This document shows, piece after piece, positions 1 to 7,691 of a stretch of DNA of 11,386 nt (the stretch's first letter is position 1; the number at the start of each line of letters is the position of its first letter). Below the pieces are notes generated by a model that worked only from the letters and a program-made list of their open reading frames with translations, was not told the origin of the DNA and did no database searches. The stretch is from Treponema sp. (lineage in GTDB: Bacteria > Spirochaetota > Spirochaetia > Treponematales > Breznakiellaceae): the NCBI GenBank assembly GCA_031288815.1, contig JAITQR010000144.1, positions 1 to 11,386 of the forward strand. The letters run 5' to 3'. The translations under genes and the position numbers were made by a program.

Positions 1-1
1 A

Positions 2-154
2 GCGGCGGGGATATTGGCAAGGATACCAATGACTCCCGGTATTGAATGGCACGAAGCGGGCACCGAATGTGCTCCCCTCTATGGAAAAAGGGTGCTTAAT
101 TTTAATTACCAGGGCGAAGGAAATTTGGATTTTAAATCCTCTGCCTTGAGTTGA
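2..154 (+). CDS. C-terminal tail of an unrecognised protein (partial, 5' end outside window)
   Basis: A reading frame is open from the first bases to a TGA at 152-154 and gives 50 residues that begin AAGILARIPM and end LDFKSSALS. The mix of Trp, His, Tyr, Cys and charged residues looks like a real protein rather than a chance frame. Its stop lies just before the ribosome binding site of the DUF2798 gene, as expected for the preceding gene in an operon. I do not recognise the family. An in-frame ATG at 29 would leave only 41 residues, so a truncated longer gene is more likely. The stretch is short and chance openness cannot be excluded. Confidence 0.4.
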   Translation, partial: AAGILARIPMTPGIEWHEAGTECAPLYGKRVLNFNYQGEGNLDFKSSALS

Positions 155-171
155 AAAAGGAGAGAAGTTAC

Positions 172-627
172 ATGCCAAAAACAACAGCACAAAGACTCAC
201 TTTTACTATCATAGGAGTCTTCTTCATGGTGATAGTAATGGCCCTTTACAATAAATCCATTGTGGCCGGCGCGTTTACATGGGATGTTTTCAAGCAACTG
301 CCTCTGGCTTTCTGCCAAAGAGCGCCGCTGGCCTTTGTTTTACAATTTTTTATTGTACAGAAATTTGCCGGAAAAATGTCGGCAAAATATCCAACTGATA
401 ACACGCTTTTATACAATGCTATCAGAACGGGTTTTACCGTATTGATAATGTGCCCGGTTATGAGCCTGTATTCAAATATCCTTTACGGCGGGTTAACCAT
501 AGATTTAATCCCCCTGTGGATTACAAAAATGGTGCAAAACTGGGCTTTTGCGTTTTTTGTCCAGATATTCATGCTTGGACCATGGAACAGGTTTCTGTTC
601 GGCTTGATTTTTAGCGCGGAAACTTGA
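172..627 (+). CDS. DUF2798 membrane protein (two tandem repeats)
   Basis: A 151-residue integral membrane protein of unknown function. Four hydrophobic segments are visible, at about residues 7-26, 39-56, 84-104 and 120-145. They fall into two similar halves, each with a helix, a short polar loop and a second helix. A repeated pattern of this kind is typical of DUF2798 proteins, which carry one or two copies of a roughly 60-residue unit. The ATG at 172 is chosen because a clear Shine-Dalgarno sequence, AAGGAG, sits at 157-162. The in-frame TTG at 151 lies upstream of that site and is unlikely. The gene is much A+T-richer than those to its right: by hand count, bases 181-240 are 22/60 G+C. It may share a transcript with the gene fragment before it and the small ORF after it. 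The family call is from memory of its pattern. The membrane topology is well supported, the function is unknown. Confidence 0.72.
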   Translation: MPKTTAQRLTFTIIGVFFMVIVMALYNKSIVAGAFTWDVFKQLPLAFCQRAPLAFVLQFFIVQKFAGKMSAKYPTDNTLLYNAIRTGFTVLIMCPVMSLYSNILYGGLTIDLIPLWITKMVQNWAFAFFVQIFMLGPWNRFLFGLIFSAET

Positions 628-632
628 CTAAC

Positions 633-803
633 ATGGGCAAATGTACTGTGGATCGGCTGGATATTGCGCTGATTGAGATTACGGTAATTTTATACTACCT
701 TGAATGTTTAACCACCATAGAGCGGCAAGACTTGACTCAACACCTTTTGAGCCGTATAGCAAACGAAATTGAACAAGTCCTTCAACCGGAAAACAGAGCA
801 TAA
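633..803 (+). CDS. Small hypothetical protein, 56 residues
   Basis: An ATG opens a frame 5 bases after the DUF2798 stop and runs to TAA at 801-803. The predicted 56-residue protein starts MGKCTVDRLDIALIEITVIL and ends EQVLQPENRA. It looks largely helical: a hydrophobic first half with Ile, Leu and Tyr, then a polar amphipathic second half with Gln, Glu and Arg. It has two cysteines (residues 4 and 25). No strong Shine-Dalgarno site precedes the ATG, so translation would depend on coupling to the upstream gene. An alternative TTG at 624 overlaps the upstream stop and would add three residues. The A+T-rich composition matches the DUF2798 gene. I do not recognise a family. The tight spacing and protein-like composition support it as a gene, but the short length keeps confidence moderate. 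Confidence 0.45.
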   Translation: MGKCTVDRLDIALIEITVILYYLECLTTIERQDLTQHLLSRIANEIEQVLQPENRA

Positions 804-927
804 TTCCCCTTAAACTGTATCAAAATGACCCGTATCGAAGACAACAAACGACGCGGTTAGGACAATCCACGGCAGGCAACGCAGGGGCCAGCGGTCCATT
901 GTCTAATGCCTCAAGGTAAAAAACCGC
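804..927. other. Convergent intergenic gap, nothing recognised
   Basis: This gap separates the plus-strand small ORF from the end of radC on the minus strand. I see no tRNA-like cloverleaf, no long ORF and no convincing hairpin plus T-run. A short T-run follows the radC stop on the minus strand (A-run at 918-923 on the plus strand) but lacks a strong stem before it. The base composition changes from A+T-rich to G+C-rich across about 840-1000. Confidence 0.4.
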
Positions 928-1680
928 TTATACCAGGGAGGGCAGCCTATCCATCCTGCCGCTTTGGCGGTAACTGAACCAGGCGGTTTCGGTAAAGATA
1001 AGGTGATCCAGAAAATGAAGCCCCAGGATATCCGCCGATGCCCTGAGTCTGCCGGTAATCGCGTCGTCTTCTTCCGATGGTTCTATATTCCCGGAGGGAT
1101 GGTTATGGGCGACAATCACCGCCGCCGCCCGGTCGATGATAGGATCGGCAAAGACCTCCCTGGGGTGGACGATGGTCCGGTTTACCAGCCCGAGGGAAAC
1201 GATCCGCACGGCGATGATCTGGTGGGCGCCGTTGAGGGAGAGGCAGAGGAAACGTTCCTGTTTACGATCCGCGTGGCAGCGGAGGACGCCGTGGATATCA
1301 CTGGGATGCCGTACCCGCATACCCGCCGCGCCCCAGCGGCGGCGGCCGAATTCCAGCATAGCCGCCACGGCGCAGGCTTTGGCGGTACCCACCCCGGAAA
1401 GCCGGGAGAGTTCCTTAACCGAAGGAATGTTTTTGTTCCGGTTGATCTCTTCCAAAAGCTCCTTCGCCAGGGCGCTGACGTTCTTGCCCCTGATCCCCGT
1501 GTTAAGGAGGATCGCCAAAAGCTCGTGATCCGAAAGCGCTTCAGGCCCCCAGGCAAGGAGCCGTTCCCGGGGCATATCCAGGGAGTTTCGCGCCGGGGCC
1601 GCCGAAACGGCGCCTCCCCGCCTGCCCCTGTCCCGGGCCTCTATCAACCCGATAAAATCGGGGTAGCTGGTATCATCCAT
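928..1680 (-). CDS. radC: RadC family JAB/MPN domain protein (UPF0758)
   Basis: A 250-residue protein of the RadC family, within the usual length range. From the N terminus there is a non-conserved stretch of about 35 residues and then the family start region (MPRERLLAWGPEALSDHELL, residues 36-55). A helix-hairpin-helix-like element (LSRLSGVGTAKACAVAAM) follows at about 91-108, then the C-terminal JAB1/MPN metalloprotease-like domain from about 125. The JAMM metal site is complete: H192-x-H194-x7-S202-x2-D205 within AHNHPSG. RadC proteins were historically linked to DNA repair, but their true role is unsettled, and the fold suggests a zinc-dependent hydrolase. The ATG at 1680 has only a weak AGGG directly before it. 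A start at M36 would fit many homologues but has no better ribosome site. Transcribed divergently from the lipoprotein gene. Confidence 0.93.
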   Translation of the reverse strand: MDDTSYPDFIGLIEARDRGRRGGAVSAAPARNSLDMPRERLLAWGPEALSDHELLAILLNTGIRGKNVSALAKELLEEINRNKNIPSVKELSRLSGVGTAKACAVAAMLEFGRRRWGAAGMRVRHPSDIHGVLRCHADRKQERFLCLSLNGAHQIIAVRIVSLGLVNRTIVHPREVFADPIIDRAAAVIVAHNHPSGNIEPSEEDDAITGRLRASADILGLHFLDHLIFTETAWFSYRQSGRMDRLPSLV

Positions 1681-1681
1681 A

Positions 1682-1693
1682 CCCTATATAGGG
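1682..1693. promoter_or_regulatory. 12-bp perfect palindrome at the radC start
   Basis: CCCTATATAGGG is a perfect 12-base palindrome lying one base before the radC start codon. Its TATATA core could be a -10 element for a nearly leaderless radC transcript, or the palindrome could bind a dimeric regulator. No good -35 element at proper spacing was found, and the site may be chance. Confidence 0.25.
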
Positions 1694-1769
1694 CGTCTGT
1701 ACGGGAAGCGGTTTAATCAAAAACGGAAATTCGCGGATTTTTTGGGCCTGGTTTGCCGATAAGGATTTC

Positions 1770-2501
1770 ATGAAACATCCGGGATTCGCCTTAACCAGGA
1801 CAGCCCTCTTGGCGCTGTTTTTTTACGGGGCCTTGGTCTTTTTTTCCTGTTCCACCGTTCCGGTTAAACGGGGCCGGACAGCCCCCCCCGCGGAGGGGCC
1901 GGAAATTTCGAGCCTCCCCACGCCCCCGGTACGCCCCGTACCGGAAGTACCCCTGTGCATTCTGGGAAACGGCCTGATTCCGGCGGATACCCTGGCCGGA
2001 TTTCTGGGGGAGATGAATCCCCAGGCCGACAGAGACCAGGCGGAGCGGCTCGCGGCCCTGTACACCGAAGAAGCCGCCGCCGAGGGGGTAAACCACGACG
2101 TTGCCTTTGCCCAGATGTGCCTGGAGACGGGTTTCCTCCGTTACGGGGGGCTGGTAACCCCGGATATGAACAACTTCTGCGGTCTGGGCGCCATCGGGCT
2201 GAACCAACCCGGGGAACGGTTCCCCGAACCCCGTATTGGGGTACGGGCCCATATCCAGCACCTCAAGGCATACGCCACCGACAGCCCCCTTAACCGGGAA
2301 CTGGTGGATCCCCGGTATCGCTGGGTTCGTTACGGTTCCGCCCCCACCATCGGGGGCCTCTCCGGCGCCTGGGCGGCGGATCGGGACTACGGAAAAAAAA
2401 TCGAAAGCATCCTGGAGCGGCTCTACCGCTACGGCTACGCGGAGAGCCTGGATAATCTAAAGGGAAAACCAGGGGAAGTAGCGGGAAAAGAAGGCGTTTA
2501 A
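1770..2501 (+). CDS. Glucosaminidase (GH73-type) peptidoglycan hydrolase lipoprotein
   Basis: A 243-residue exported protein. Residues 1-26 form a signal peptide with a hydrophobic core (TALLALFFYGALVFF), followed by Cys27 in the context FFSC, a relaxed lipobox of the kind spirochaetes accept. A Pro-rich linker (about 36-62) leads to the catalytic domain, about 85-222. That domain matches the mannosyl-glycoprotein endo-beta-N-acetylglucosaminidase-like fold: AFAQMCLETGFLRYGG (E119 is the likely catalytic acid), NNFCGLGAIG, then IGVRAHIQHLKAYAT. Such enzymes cut glycan strands in peptidoglycan during growth or division, here from a lipid-anchored position. AAGGA at 1761-1765, four bases before the ATG, fixes the start. 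The last 45 bases overlap the end of ccdA on the other strand. The exact bond cleaved is inferred from the family only. Confidence 0.85.
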   Translation: MKHPGFALTRTALLALFFYGALVFFSCSTVPVKRGRTAPPAEGPEISSLPTPPVRPVPEVPLCILGNGLIPADTLAGFLGEMNPQADRDQAERLAALYTEEAAAEGVNHDVAFAQMCLETGFLRYGGLVTPDMNNFCGLGAIGLNQPGERFPEPRIGVRAHIQHLKAYATDSPLNRELVDPRYRWVRYGSAPTIGGLSGAWAADRDYGKKIESILERLYRYGYAESLDNLKGKPGEVAGKEGV

Positions 2502-3249
2502 GGCCGTAAGCCTGCCCGAAGCCATGGCGAGACCGATGAGGATGAGGAAAATTCCGCTGACGGTTTTAAGCGCCGGCATGAGCCGGGCGAATTTGTGCAG
2601 CCTCCGGAGTACGGCGCTCCAGAAGAAGCCGGTAACCAGGAAGGGAAGGCCCAGTCCCGCGGAATAAACCGCCAGGTAAAACACGGAAAGGCCAAGGGTT
2701 TCACTCTGGCCGGCCATTAACAGCACGCTGCCTAAAAAAACGCCCACGCAGGGCGTCCAGCCGGCCCCAAAGGCAAGGCCGAAGAGGAAAGGGCCCAGGA
2801 AGCCTCCCCGCCGGCTCGCGGGATGCAGAACAGAGCCTTCCCCGGCGGCGAGGATCGAGTGTTCCGGTGTACAGCCCGCGCACCGGTCTCCGCTGTCATC
2901 GTACTTCAGAAAGGGTATAAAGTTAAAAAGGATATTGAAGCCCAGGACGATTACCAGGAAACCGGCGATTACGCTTACTATCCGCTTGGCCCCGCCCAGA
3001 AGAAATATAAAACCGTAGGCCAGTACGCTCAGGGCGGTAAAAACAACGCTGAATCCCGCTATAAAAAACAAGGTGGAGACAATTATGGTAAGCCTCTGCC
3101 GGGAAAAGGGTTTTGCTTTTCCCGAATCCTCAAAGGTTTCCCCGGCGTTAAGGCCGCTGATAAAAAACAGGTAGCTTGACAGCAGGGGCAGGACGCAGGG
3201 GGAAACAAAAGAGAGAATTCCCGCGGCAAAGGCGCTTAAGACCGATACC

Positions 3250-3260
<11 letters not shown>
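2457..3260 (-). CDS. ccdA: CcdA/DsbD-type transmembrane electron carrier
   Basis: A 267-residue polytopic protein with about six hydrophobic helices, the usual size for CcdA. It carries the two conserved intramembrane cysteines: C22 in SFVSPCVLPL and C171 in GAGWTPCVGVFLG. The family passes electrons from cytoplasmic thioredoxin to a thioredoxin-like partner outside the inner membrane, which reduces disulfides there. The partner here is evidently the TlpA-like protein just upstream. The ATG at 3260 overlaps the end of that gene by 11 bases, suggesting translational coupling. A longer frame reaching back to 3416 is rejected because it would run through tlpA and adds no family sequence. A soluble loop at about 118-152 holds an additional pair, C127 and C130 (RCAGC), whose role is unknown. 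The 3' end overlaps the glucosaminidase gene tail to tail. Confidence 0.9.
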
Positions 3261-3879
<619 letters not shown>

Positions 3880-3907
3880 CGAATCAACCTCGTACATTTT
3901 AAGCGCT

Positions 3908-3937
3908 GTTGTTCGGAAACCGAAGTTTCTGAACAAC
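3908..3937 (-). terminator. Strong intercistronic hairpin between pfkB and tlpA
   Basis: The minus-strand RNA reads GTTGTTC-A-GAAAC, loop TTCG, GTTTC-C-GAACAAC. That is a 7+5 base-pair stem with one A/C mismatch, closed by a C-UUCG-G tetraloop, one of the most stable loops known. Flanking TTTTAA and TTAAAA blocks can extend the base of the stem. No T-run follows directly, so it is not a textbook intrinsic terminator. It could be a partial terminator, an RNA processing site or a 3' stabiliser of pfkB mRNA. It lies fully inside the 83-base gap when tlpA starts at 3879. Confidence 0.6.
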
Positions 3938-3962
3938 TCTGTTAAAACCACTAAAACCACCG

Positions 3963-4877
3963 TCAAGCGGGATTGTATCGCCTGAACAGATCCAGAAATT
4001 CCGCCTCGCCCATGCCGCCGTTAAGGCATCCTACGGCGGAAACGCACTTGCCGCCCATTATGTTGCCCATGAGTATCGATTCGCCGATACCCCTGCGGTG
4101 ATAGATTCCGTACATAAATCCCGACAGGAAGGCGTCCCCCGCCCCGGTGGAATCCACATGCCGGAACTCGGGGATGGACCCTATCAGGGAGAAGTTCCCC
4201 TTTTCGTACAGGAGGCAGCCTTCACTGTCCATTTTGATCAGGGTCTGATCAAAAAAACCGGAGAGTACCCTGGCCGCTTCCTCAACGCTCGCGGCGCCGG
4301 TAAGCTTAAGCGCCTCCTTGCGGTTGGGGGTAAAGTAGTCCGCCAGTTCCAGGGCTTCCCGGTACTTTTTCAGGGAAGCCTCCTCGTCCCAGCCCATATC
4401 AAGAACCAGGATGGTCCCCTCTTTTTTAAGGGTTCTGAACAGATCCAGCGTCCTTTCATCCCCCTGCATCTGCATTACCCGGGCGCCCCGGGAGAAACGG
4501 TAGATCTCCTCCAGTTCCCGGCCGCCGATTTCGGGGGGATCGATGTAAGAGATAAAGGTCCGGTCCCGGGGGGTAAGGGCCGCCGCCGTTACCGCCAGGG
4601 GTATTCCCGTATCCTTTTTATACAGGTTCACCGGCTCCAGCCCCGCCTTTTCCAGTTCCCGCCGGGCGTAATCCGAAAAAAGATCCCTGCCTAAAAAAGT
4701 ACCCGCCCGCACCGGGACGCCCAGCCTGCCGAGGTTGGCCATGGTGTTTATTGTCCCGCCCCCCAACTGGATGGAAAATCCGGAAGAGTAAAGTTCCTCT
4801 CCCTCATCGGGGAGCCTGGGAAGGCCAATAAAACTGAGATCCACATTGAGGGTTCCCACCCCGGCCGCGAAAGACAC
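3963..4877 (-). CDS. PfkB family carbohydrate kinase
   Basis: A 304-residue cytoplasmic kinase of the ribokinase/PfkB superfamily, of typical length. The N-terminal signature region shows GVGTLNVDLSF and GGGTINTMANLGRLGV (about 39-54), the sugar-binding half. The C-terminal signature DSTGAGDAFLSGF starts at about 242 and supplies the anion hole and catalytic Asp248. An NRKE motif sits at about 185-188. The family transfers phosphate from ATP to sugars or nucleosides, and the sequence alone does not fix the substrate. Position after a GH4 glycosidase and near a fucosidase suggests a sugar released by those enzymes. The start is taken as GTG 4877 because AAGGAG (CTCCTT at 4883-4888 on the plus strand) lies five bases upstream. 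The in-frame GTG at 4883 overlaps that site and is unlikely. Confidence 0.9.
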   Translation of the reverse strand: MSFAAGVGTLNVDLSFIGLPRLPDEGEELYSSGFSIQLGGGTINTMANLGRLGVPVRAGTFLGRDLFSDYARRELEKAGLEPVNLYKKDTGIPLAVTAAALTPRDRTFISYIDPPEIGGRELEEIYRFSRGARVMQMQGDERTLDLFRTLKKEGTILVLDMGWDEEASLKKYREALELADYFTPNRKEALKLTGAASVEEAARVLSGFFDQTLIKMDSEGCLLYEKGNFSLIGSIPEFRHVDSTGAGDAFLSGFMYGIYHRRGIGESILMGNIMGGKCVSAVGCLNGGMGEAEFLDLFRRYNPA

Positions 4878-4896
4878 AAACACTCCTTAACGGGAA

Positions 4897-4928
4897 GCTT
4901 TCCCCAAAAACCGAAGCTTTGGGAAAGC
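4897..4928 (-). terminator. Hairpin between the GH4 gene and pfkB
   Basis: In the short gap after the GH4 stop, GCTTTCCCAAA pairs with TTTGGGGAAAGC (one bulged base), giving an 11-pair stem around a loop of about nine bases. No T-run follows on the transcribed strand and the pfkB ribosome site comes right after it. It therefore more likely acts as a stability or attenuation element inside the operon than as a full terminator. Confidence 0.5.
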
Positions 4929-4935
4929 CCCCGGG

Positions 4936-6291
4936 CTAACGTAAAAAAGCCTTGTTGTACTCAAAGTAAACATCGGTTAGTTCTTTGGCAAGGGCGTAAG
5001 AATTAACCAGGGGATGAAGCATAAGACCGTCAATGGCCAGGGAGCGATCCTGTCTGATAATGGCCTGGGCGCAGAGCCGTTCATAGATCTTTACCCGCCG
5101 GATCTGTTCCAGCCGGCGGGGATCTACCTTCCCGAATTTATGGGGCCGGTGTCCCTCCGGGGAAATGTCGCAACTGACTTCCACCACGTCGTCGTCCGCC
5201 AGGCCCTGAATTGCCCCTTCGTTTTTAACACAGAGGATCATGCTGTCCCTTTTGCCCGACCGGACCGTATCGATGTACTTCAGGGCCACCCCGGCGTATC
5301 CCCCGTCGTCGGGTGAAAAAATGTCGAATTTGAAGCTTCCCTCCCGCCTTCGTCCGGTTTCCCCCTCCATGTAGGAATCGTTTCGGATCCCGTACCATTT
5401 TTCAAAAACTTTCAGGCAGGCGTCGAAGTCCTTTTCCCCGTCCATTGAGGAAAGTTCCCTGATCATTTCCCGGTTTACTTCCTCGATAAGTTCCCCCCTG
5501 GTCTTGCGGGCCTTGAGAATATTGGCTACCGCCTTTTCGGGATAGAAAAAGTAATACAGGTACTCGTTGGGTACGCAGCCGATCTGCCGGATCAGGTCCG
5601 GCTCAAAGATATGGAGTTCCGTTTTTTTGTAGGCCCGGGGATCGTTGATAAAGTCGTCCATGATCTCTTTGCCCTTAAGGGTGATGCTTTTAAAGAACGA
5701 CAGGTGGTTAAGCCCGTAAACCTCGCCGGAAACATCCCCGGGGGGAACCCCGTAGAAAGAGGCGATCTGGTGGAGCATGCCGCTGGGGGCGTCGCAGATG
5801 CCGTAAGAAAAGCCGTAGCCCATATCGCTGAGGGCCTGGGAGACAAGCCCCGCGGGATTGGTAAAGTTGAACATCCTGGCCCCGGCCTTGGCGTGTTTTT
5901 TGATCAGCTCGCAGTATTCCGCCAGGGCCGGCACGGAACGCATGGCGAAGGAAAAACCCGCCGCGCCGGTAGTCTCCTGGCCGAGAATGCCCCGGGAAAG
6001 GGCGGCCCGCTCGTCCTTAACCCGCTGGGAATCGCCCCCGGGCCGTATGGTGGTAATAACATAATCGGCCTTATCCAGACAGGCGGCCGGATCGCTGGTC
6101 AGGGTAAATCGCAGATCCGGCGCGAGCAGCGAAGAGACCTTCTTTGCCATGGCGCCGAAGATCAGGAGCTTTTCCCCATCGTTGTCCATAAAGGACAGTT
6201 CGGTAATCCCCAGGCTTTGGGATCTGCGGGCGATGCTTTTCGCCAGAAACATGGAACGAACGCCGCCCCCGCCTATAACCGCCAGCTTCAA
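4936..6291 (-). CDS. GH4 glycosidase, 6-phospho-beta-glucosidase-like
   Basis: A 451-residue NAD-dependent glycosidase of family GH4, normal length. The N terminus is a Rossmann NAD site, MKLAVIGGGGVRSMFL. Family motifs follow in order: TIRPGGDSQRVKDE (82-94), GILGQETTGAAGF (101-113), FNFTNPAGLVSQAL (141-154), GICDAPSG with Cys166 and GLNHLSFF with His196, the expected divalent-metal ligands. A Tyr-rich PNEYLYYFFY lies at 241-250. GH4 enzymes cleave by a redox-elimination mechanism needing NAD+ and usually Mn2+, in the cytoplasm. The motifs look more like the 6-phospho-beta-glucosidase branch than alpha-galactosidases, but whether the substrate is phosphorylated is not certain. The start is a TTG with GGAGG about seven bases upstream. 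First gene of the run GH4-pfkB-tlpA-ccdA and divergent from the fucosidase. Confidence 0.88.
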   Translation of the reverse strand: MKLAVIGGGGVRSMFLAKSIARRSQSLGITELSFMDNDGEKLLIFGAMAKKVSSLLAPDLRFTLTSDPAACLDKADYVITTIRPGGDSQRVKDERAALSRGILGQETTGAAGFSFAMRSVPALAEYCELIKKHAKAGARMFNFTNPAGLVSQALSDMGYGFSYGICDAPSGMLHQIASFYGVPPGDVSGEVYGLNHLSFFKSITLKGKEIMDDFINDPRAYKKTELHIFEPDLIRQIGCVPNEYLYYFFYPEKAVANILKARKTRGELIEEVNREMIRELSSMDGEKDFDACLKVFEKWYGIRNDSYMEGETGRRREGSFKFDIFSPDDGGYAGVALKYIDTVRSGKRDSMILCVKNEGAIQGLADDDVVEVSCDISPEGHRPHKFGKVDPRRLEQIRRVKIYERLCAQAIIRQDRSLAIDGLMLHPLVNSYALAKELTDVYFEYNKAFLR

Positions 6292-6380
6292 TTTCCGCCT
6301 CCCCCTGTCGCGGCCCCTGTTTTTGGAGCCGGCTGGTTTTCCGTTTTAATTTAATGATACCATATTTTCCCGGAGGAGAC
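6292..6380. promoter_or_regulatory. Divergent promoter region between GH4 and GH29 genes
   Basis: This 89-base gap separates two divergent sugar-utilisation genes and must hold promoters for one or both. It contains an A+T-rich block at about 6344-6368 (TTTTAATTTAATGATACCAT) in an otherwise G+C-rich area. The GGAGGAG ribosome site of the GH29 gene is at 6372-6378. I could not assign -35 and -10 boxes with confidence and saw no clear operator palindrome. Confidence 0.45.
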
Positions 6381-7691
6381 ATGGAAAACAGGAATATCAG
6401 GGAGCGGACCGAACGGACCCGCTGGTTCAGCCAGGCCCGGTTCGGCATGTTCATTCACTGGGGAATATACTCCATTCCGGCCCGGGGCGAGTGGGTTCGC
6501 AGCCACGAGGAAATACCCCATGAGGACTATCTGCGGTACTTTGACGAATTCAGCGCCCGGGAATACGATCCCAAAGAATGGGCAAGGCTGGCGAAAAAGG
6601 CGGGGATGAAGTACGCGGTGCTTACCGCCAAACACCACGACGGCTTCTGTCTCTGGGACACGGGGCTTACCGATTTCAAGGCCCCCAATACCCCCGCCGG
6701 CCGGGATCTGGTGGGGGAGTATCTGGAGGCCTTCCGGGCGGAGGGGATCAAGGTCGGGCTTTACTTCTCCATCATCGACTGGCGGCATCCCGACTTTCCC
6801 CATTACGGCGACCGGCAGCACCCCATGCGGAGGAACGAGGCCTGCGGGAACGAGGGGAGGAATTTTGACCGCTACCTGGAATTCATGCACGGCCAGATCC
6901 GGGAACTCCTTACCGGATACGGGCGCCTGGACATTATGTGGTTCGACTTTTCCTACGGGGACATGGCGGGGGAAAAATGGAAGGCCGCGGAGCTGGTCAA
7001 CATGGTTCGTTCCCTCCAGCCTCACCTGATTATCGACAACCGGCTTGAGGGTTCGGGGGAGAATTCGGGTACCATTCTGAGCGCCAACCCCAGCGACTAC
7101 GCGGGGGACTTCGCCTGCCCGGAACAGATGATCCCGCCCGGGGGCATAATCAACGAGCTGGGAGATCCGGTTCCCTGGGAGGCCTGCGTCACCCTGAACA
7201 ATCACTGGGGTTACTGCGCCGGGGACCGGCACTGGAAATCGCCGGAGATGGTGATCCGCATGCTGGTGGAATGCGTCTCCAAAAACGGGAACCTGCTGCT
7301 CAACGTGGGGCCCGACGCCAAGGGGCGGATCCCCAAAGCCTCGGCGGATATCCTGGAGGAAGTGGGCCGCTGGATGGCCGATAACGGGGAGAGTATCTAC
7401 GGCTGCGGGGCCGCGGGGCTGGACAAGCCCGAATGGGGGCGTTTCACCCGCCGGGGGGACACCCTCTACGCCCATATCCTGGAAAGCCAGGCGGGGGGGC
7501 TCTGTCTTCCCCACATGGCGGGGAAGATAAAAAAACTCAGGCTTCTGGCCGACGGATCGGAGATCAAACTTGCCAATTACTGGAACCTGACGGAATACAA
7601 GGAACACGCCTTCTTCTTCCTCAACGGCAACAGTTTTGACAACTACCCCCTGCCCGATCCGGCGGATACGGTGGTGGAGATTAGCCTGTAG
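6381..7691 (+). CDS. GH29 alpha-L-fucosidase, cytoplasmic
   Basis: A 436-residue glycoside hydrolase of family GH29. The N-terminal barrel shows ARFGMFIHWGIYSIPARGEW (19-38), GMKYAVLTAKHHDGFCLWD (75-93), GIKVGLYFSIIDW, and GRLDIMWFDFSYG (181-193) with D189 as the expected nucleophile. Then come FACPEQMIPP (245-254), near where the acid/base residue falls in relatives, and NGNLLLNVGPDAKGRIP (302-318). A C-terminal beta domain ends the protein. GH29 enzymes release alpha-linked L-fucose with retention. No signal peptide is present, so it should act on imported oligosaccharides. The start is ATG 6381, four bases after GGAGG. An earlier in-frame ATG at 6354 lies upstream of that site. The WFDF context, in place of the common WFDG, hints at a subgroup that may accept other substrates. 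The tail overlaps the amidohydrolase by 11 bases. Confidence 0.9.
   Translation: MENRNIRERTERTRWFSQARFGMFIHWGIYSIPARGEWVRSHEEIPHEDYLRYFDEFSAREYDPKEWARLAKKAGMKYAVLTAKHHDGFCLWDTGLTDFKAPNTPAGRDLVGEYLEAFRAEGIKVGLYFSIIDWRHPDFPHYGDRQHPMRRNEACGNEGRNFDRYLEFMHGQIRELLTGYGRLDIMWFDFSYGDMAGEKWKAAELVNMVRSLQPHLIIDNRLEGSGENSGTILSANPSDYAGDFACPEQMIPPGGIINELGDPVPWEACVTLNNHWGYCAGDRHWKSPEMVIRMLVECVSKNGNLLLNVGPDAKGRIPKASADILEEVGRWMADNGESIYGCGAAGLDKPEWGRFTRRGDTLYAHILESQAGGLCLPHMAGKIKKLRLLADGSEIKLANYWNLTEYKEHAFFFLNGNSFDNYPLPDPADTVVEISL

Noticed and set aside
918..927. Intrinsic terminator after radC
   Set aside because: There is a T-run on the minus strand but no convincing stem before it; only about four pairs can form.
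804..927. Possible small RNA or tRNA gene in the gap before radC
   Set aside because: No cloverleaf arms or anticodon loop could be drawn and no promoter is evident.
964..1716. 250-codon plus-strand frame opposite radC
   Set aside because: Antisense to a gene with intact JAMM motif; the product shows no domain.
3880..3966. Longer TlpA starting at TTG 3966 or ATG 3897
   Set aside because: No Shine-Dalgarno site at either, and a strong hairpin lies between them. GTG 3879 has GAGGT at proper spacing. The true start still needs mapping.
6354..6380. GH29 start at ATG 6354
   Set aside because: The GGAGGAG ribosome site lies downstream of it and serves the ATG at 6381.
6351..7607. 418-codon minus-strand frame opposite the fucosidase
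   Set aside because: Shadow of the GH29 gene: low-complexity Pro/Gly/Val-rich product, no motif, while the plus strand has a clear GH29 protein with a ribosome site.
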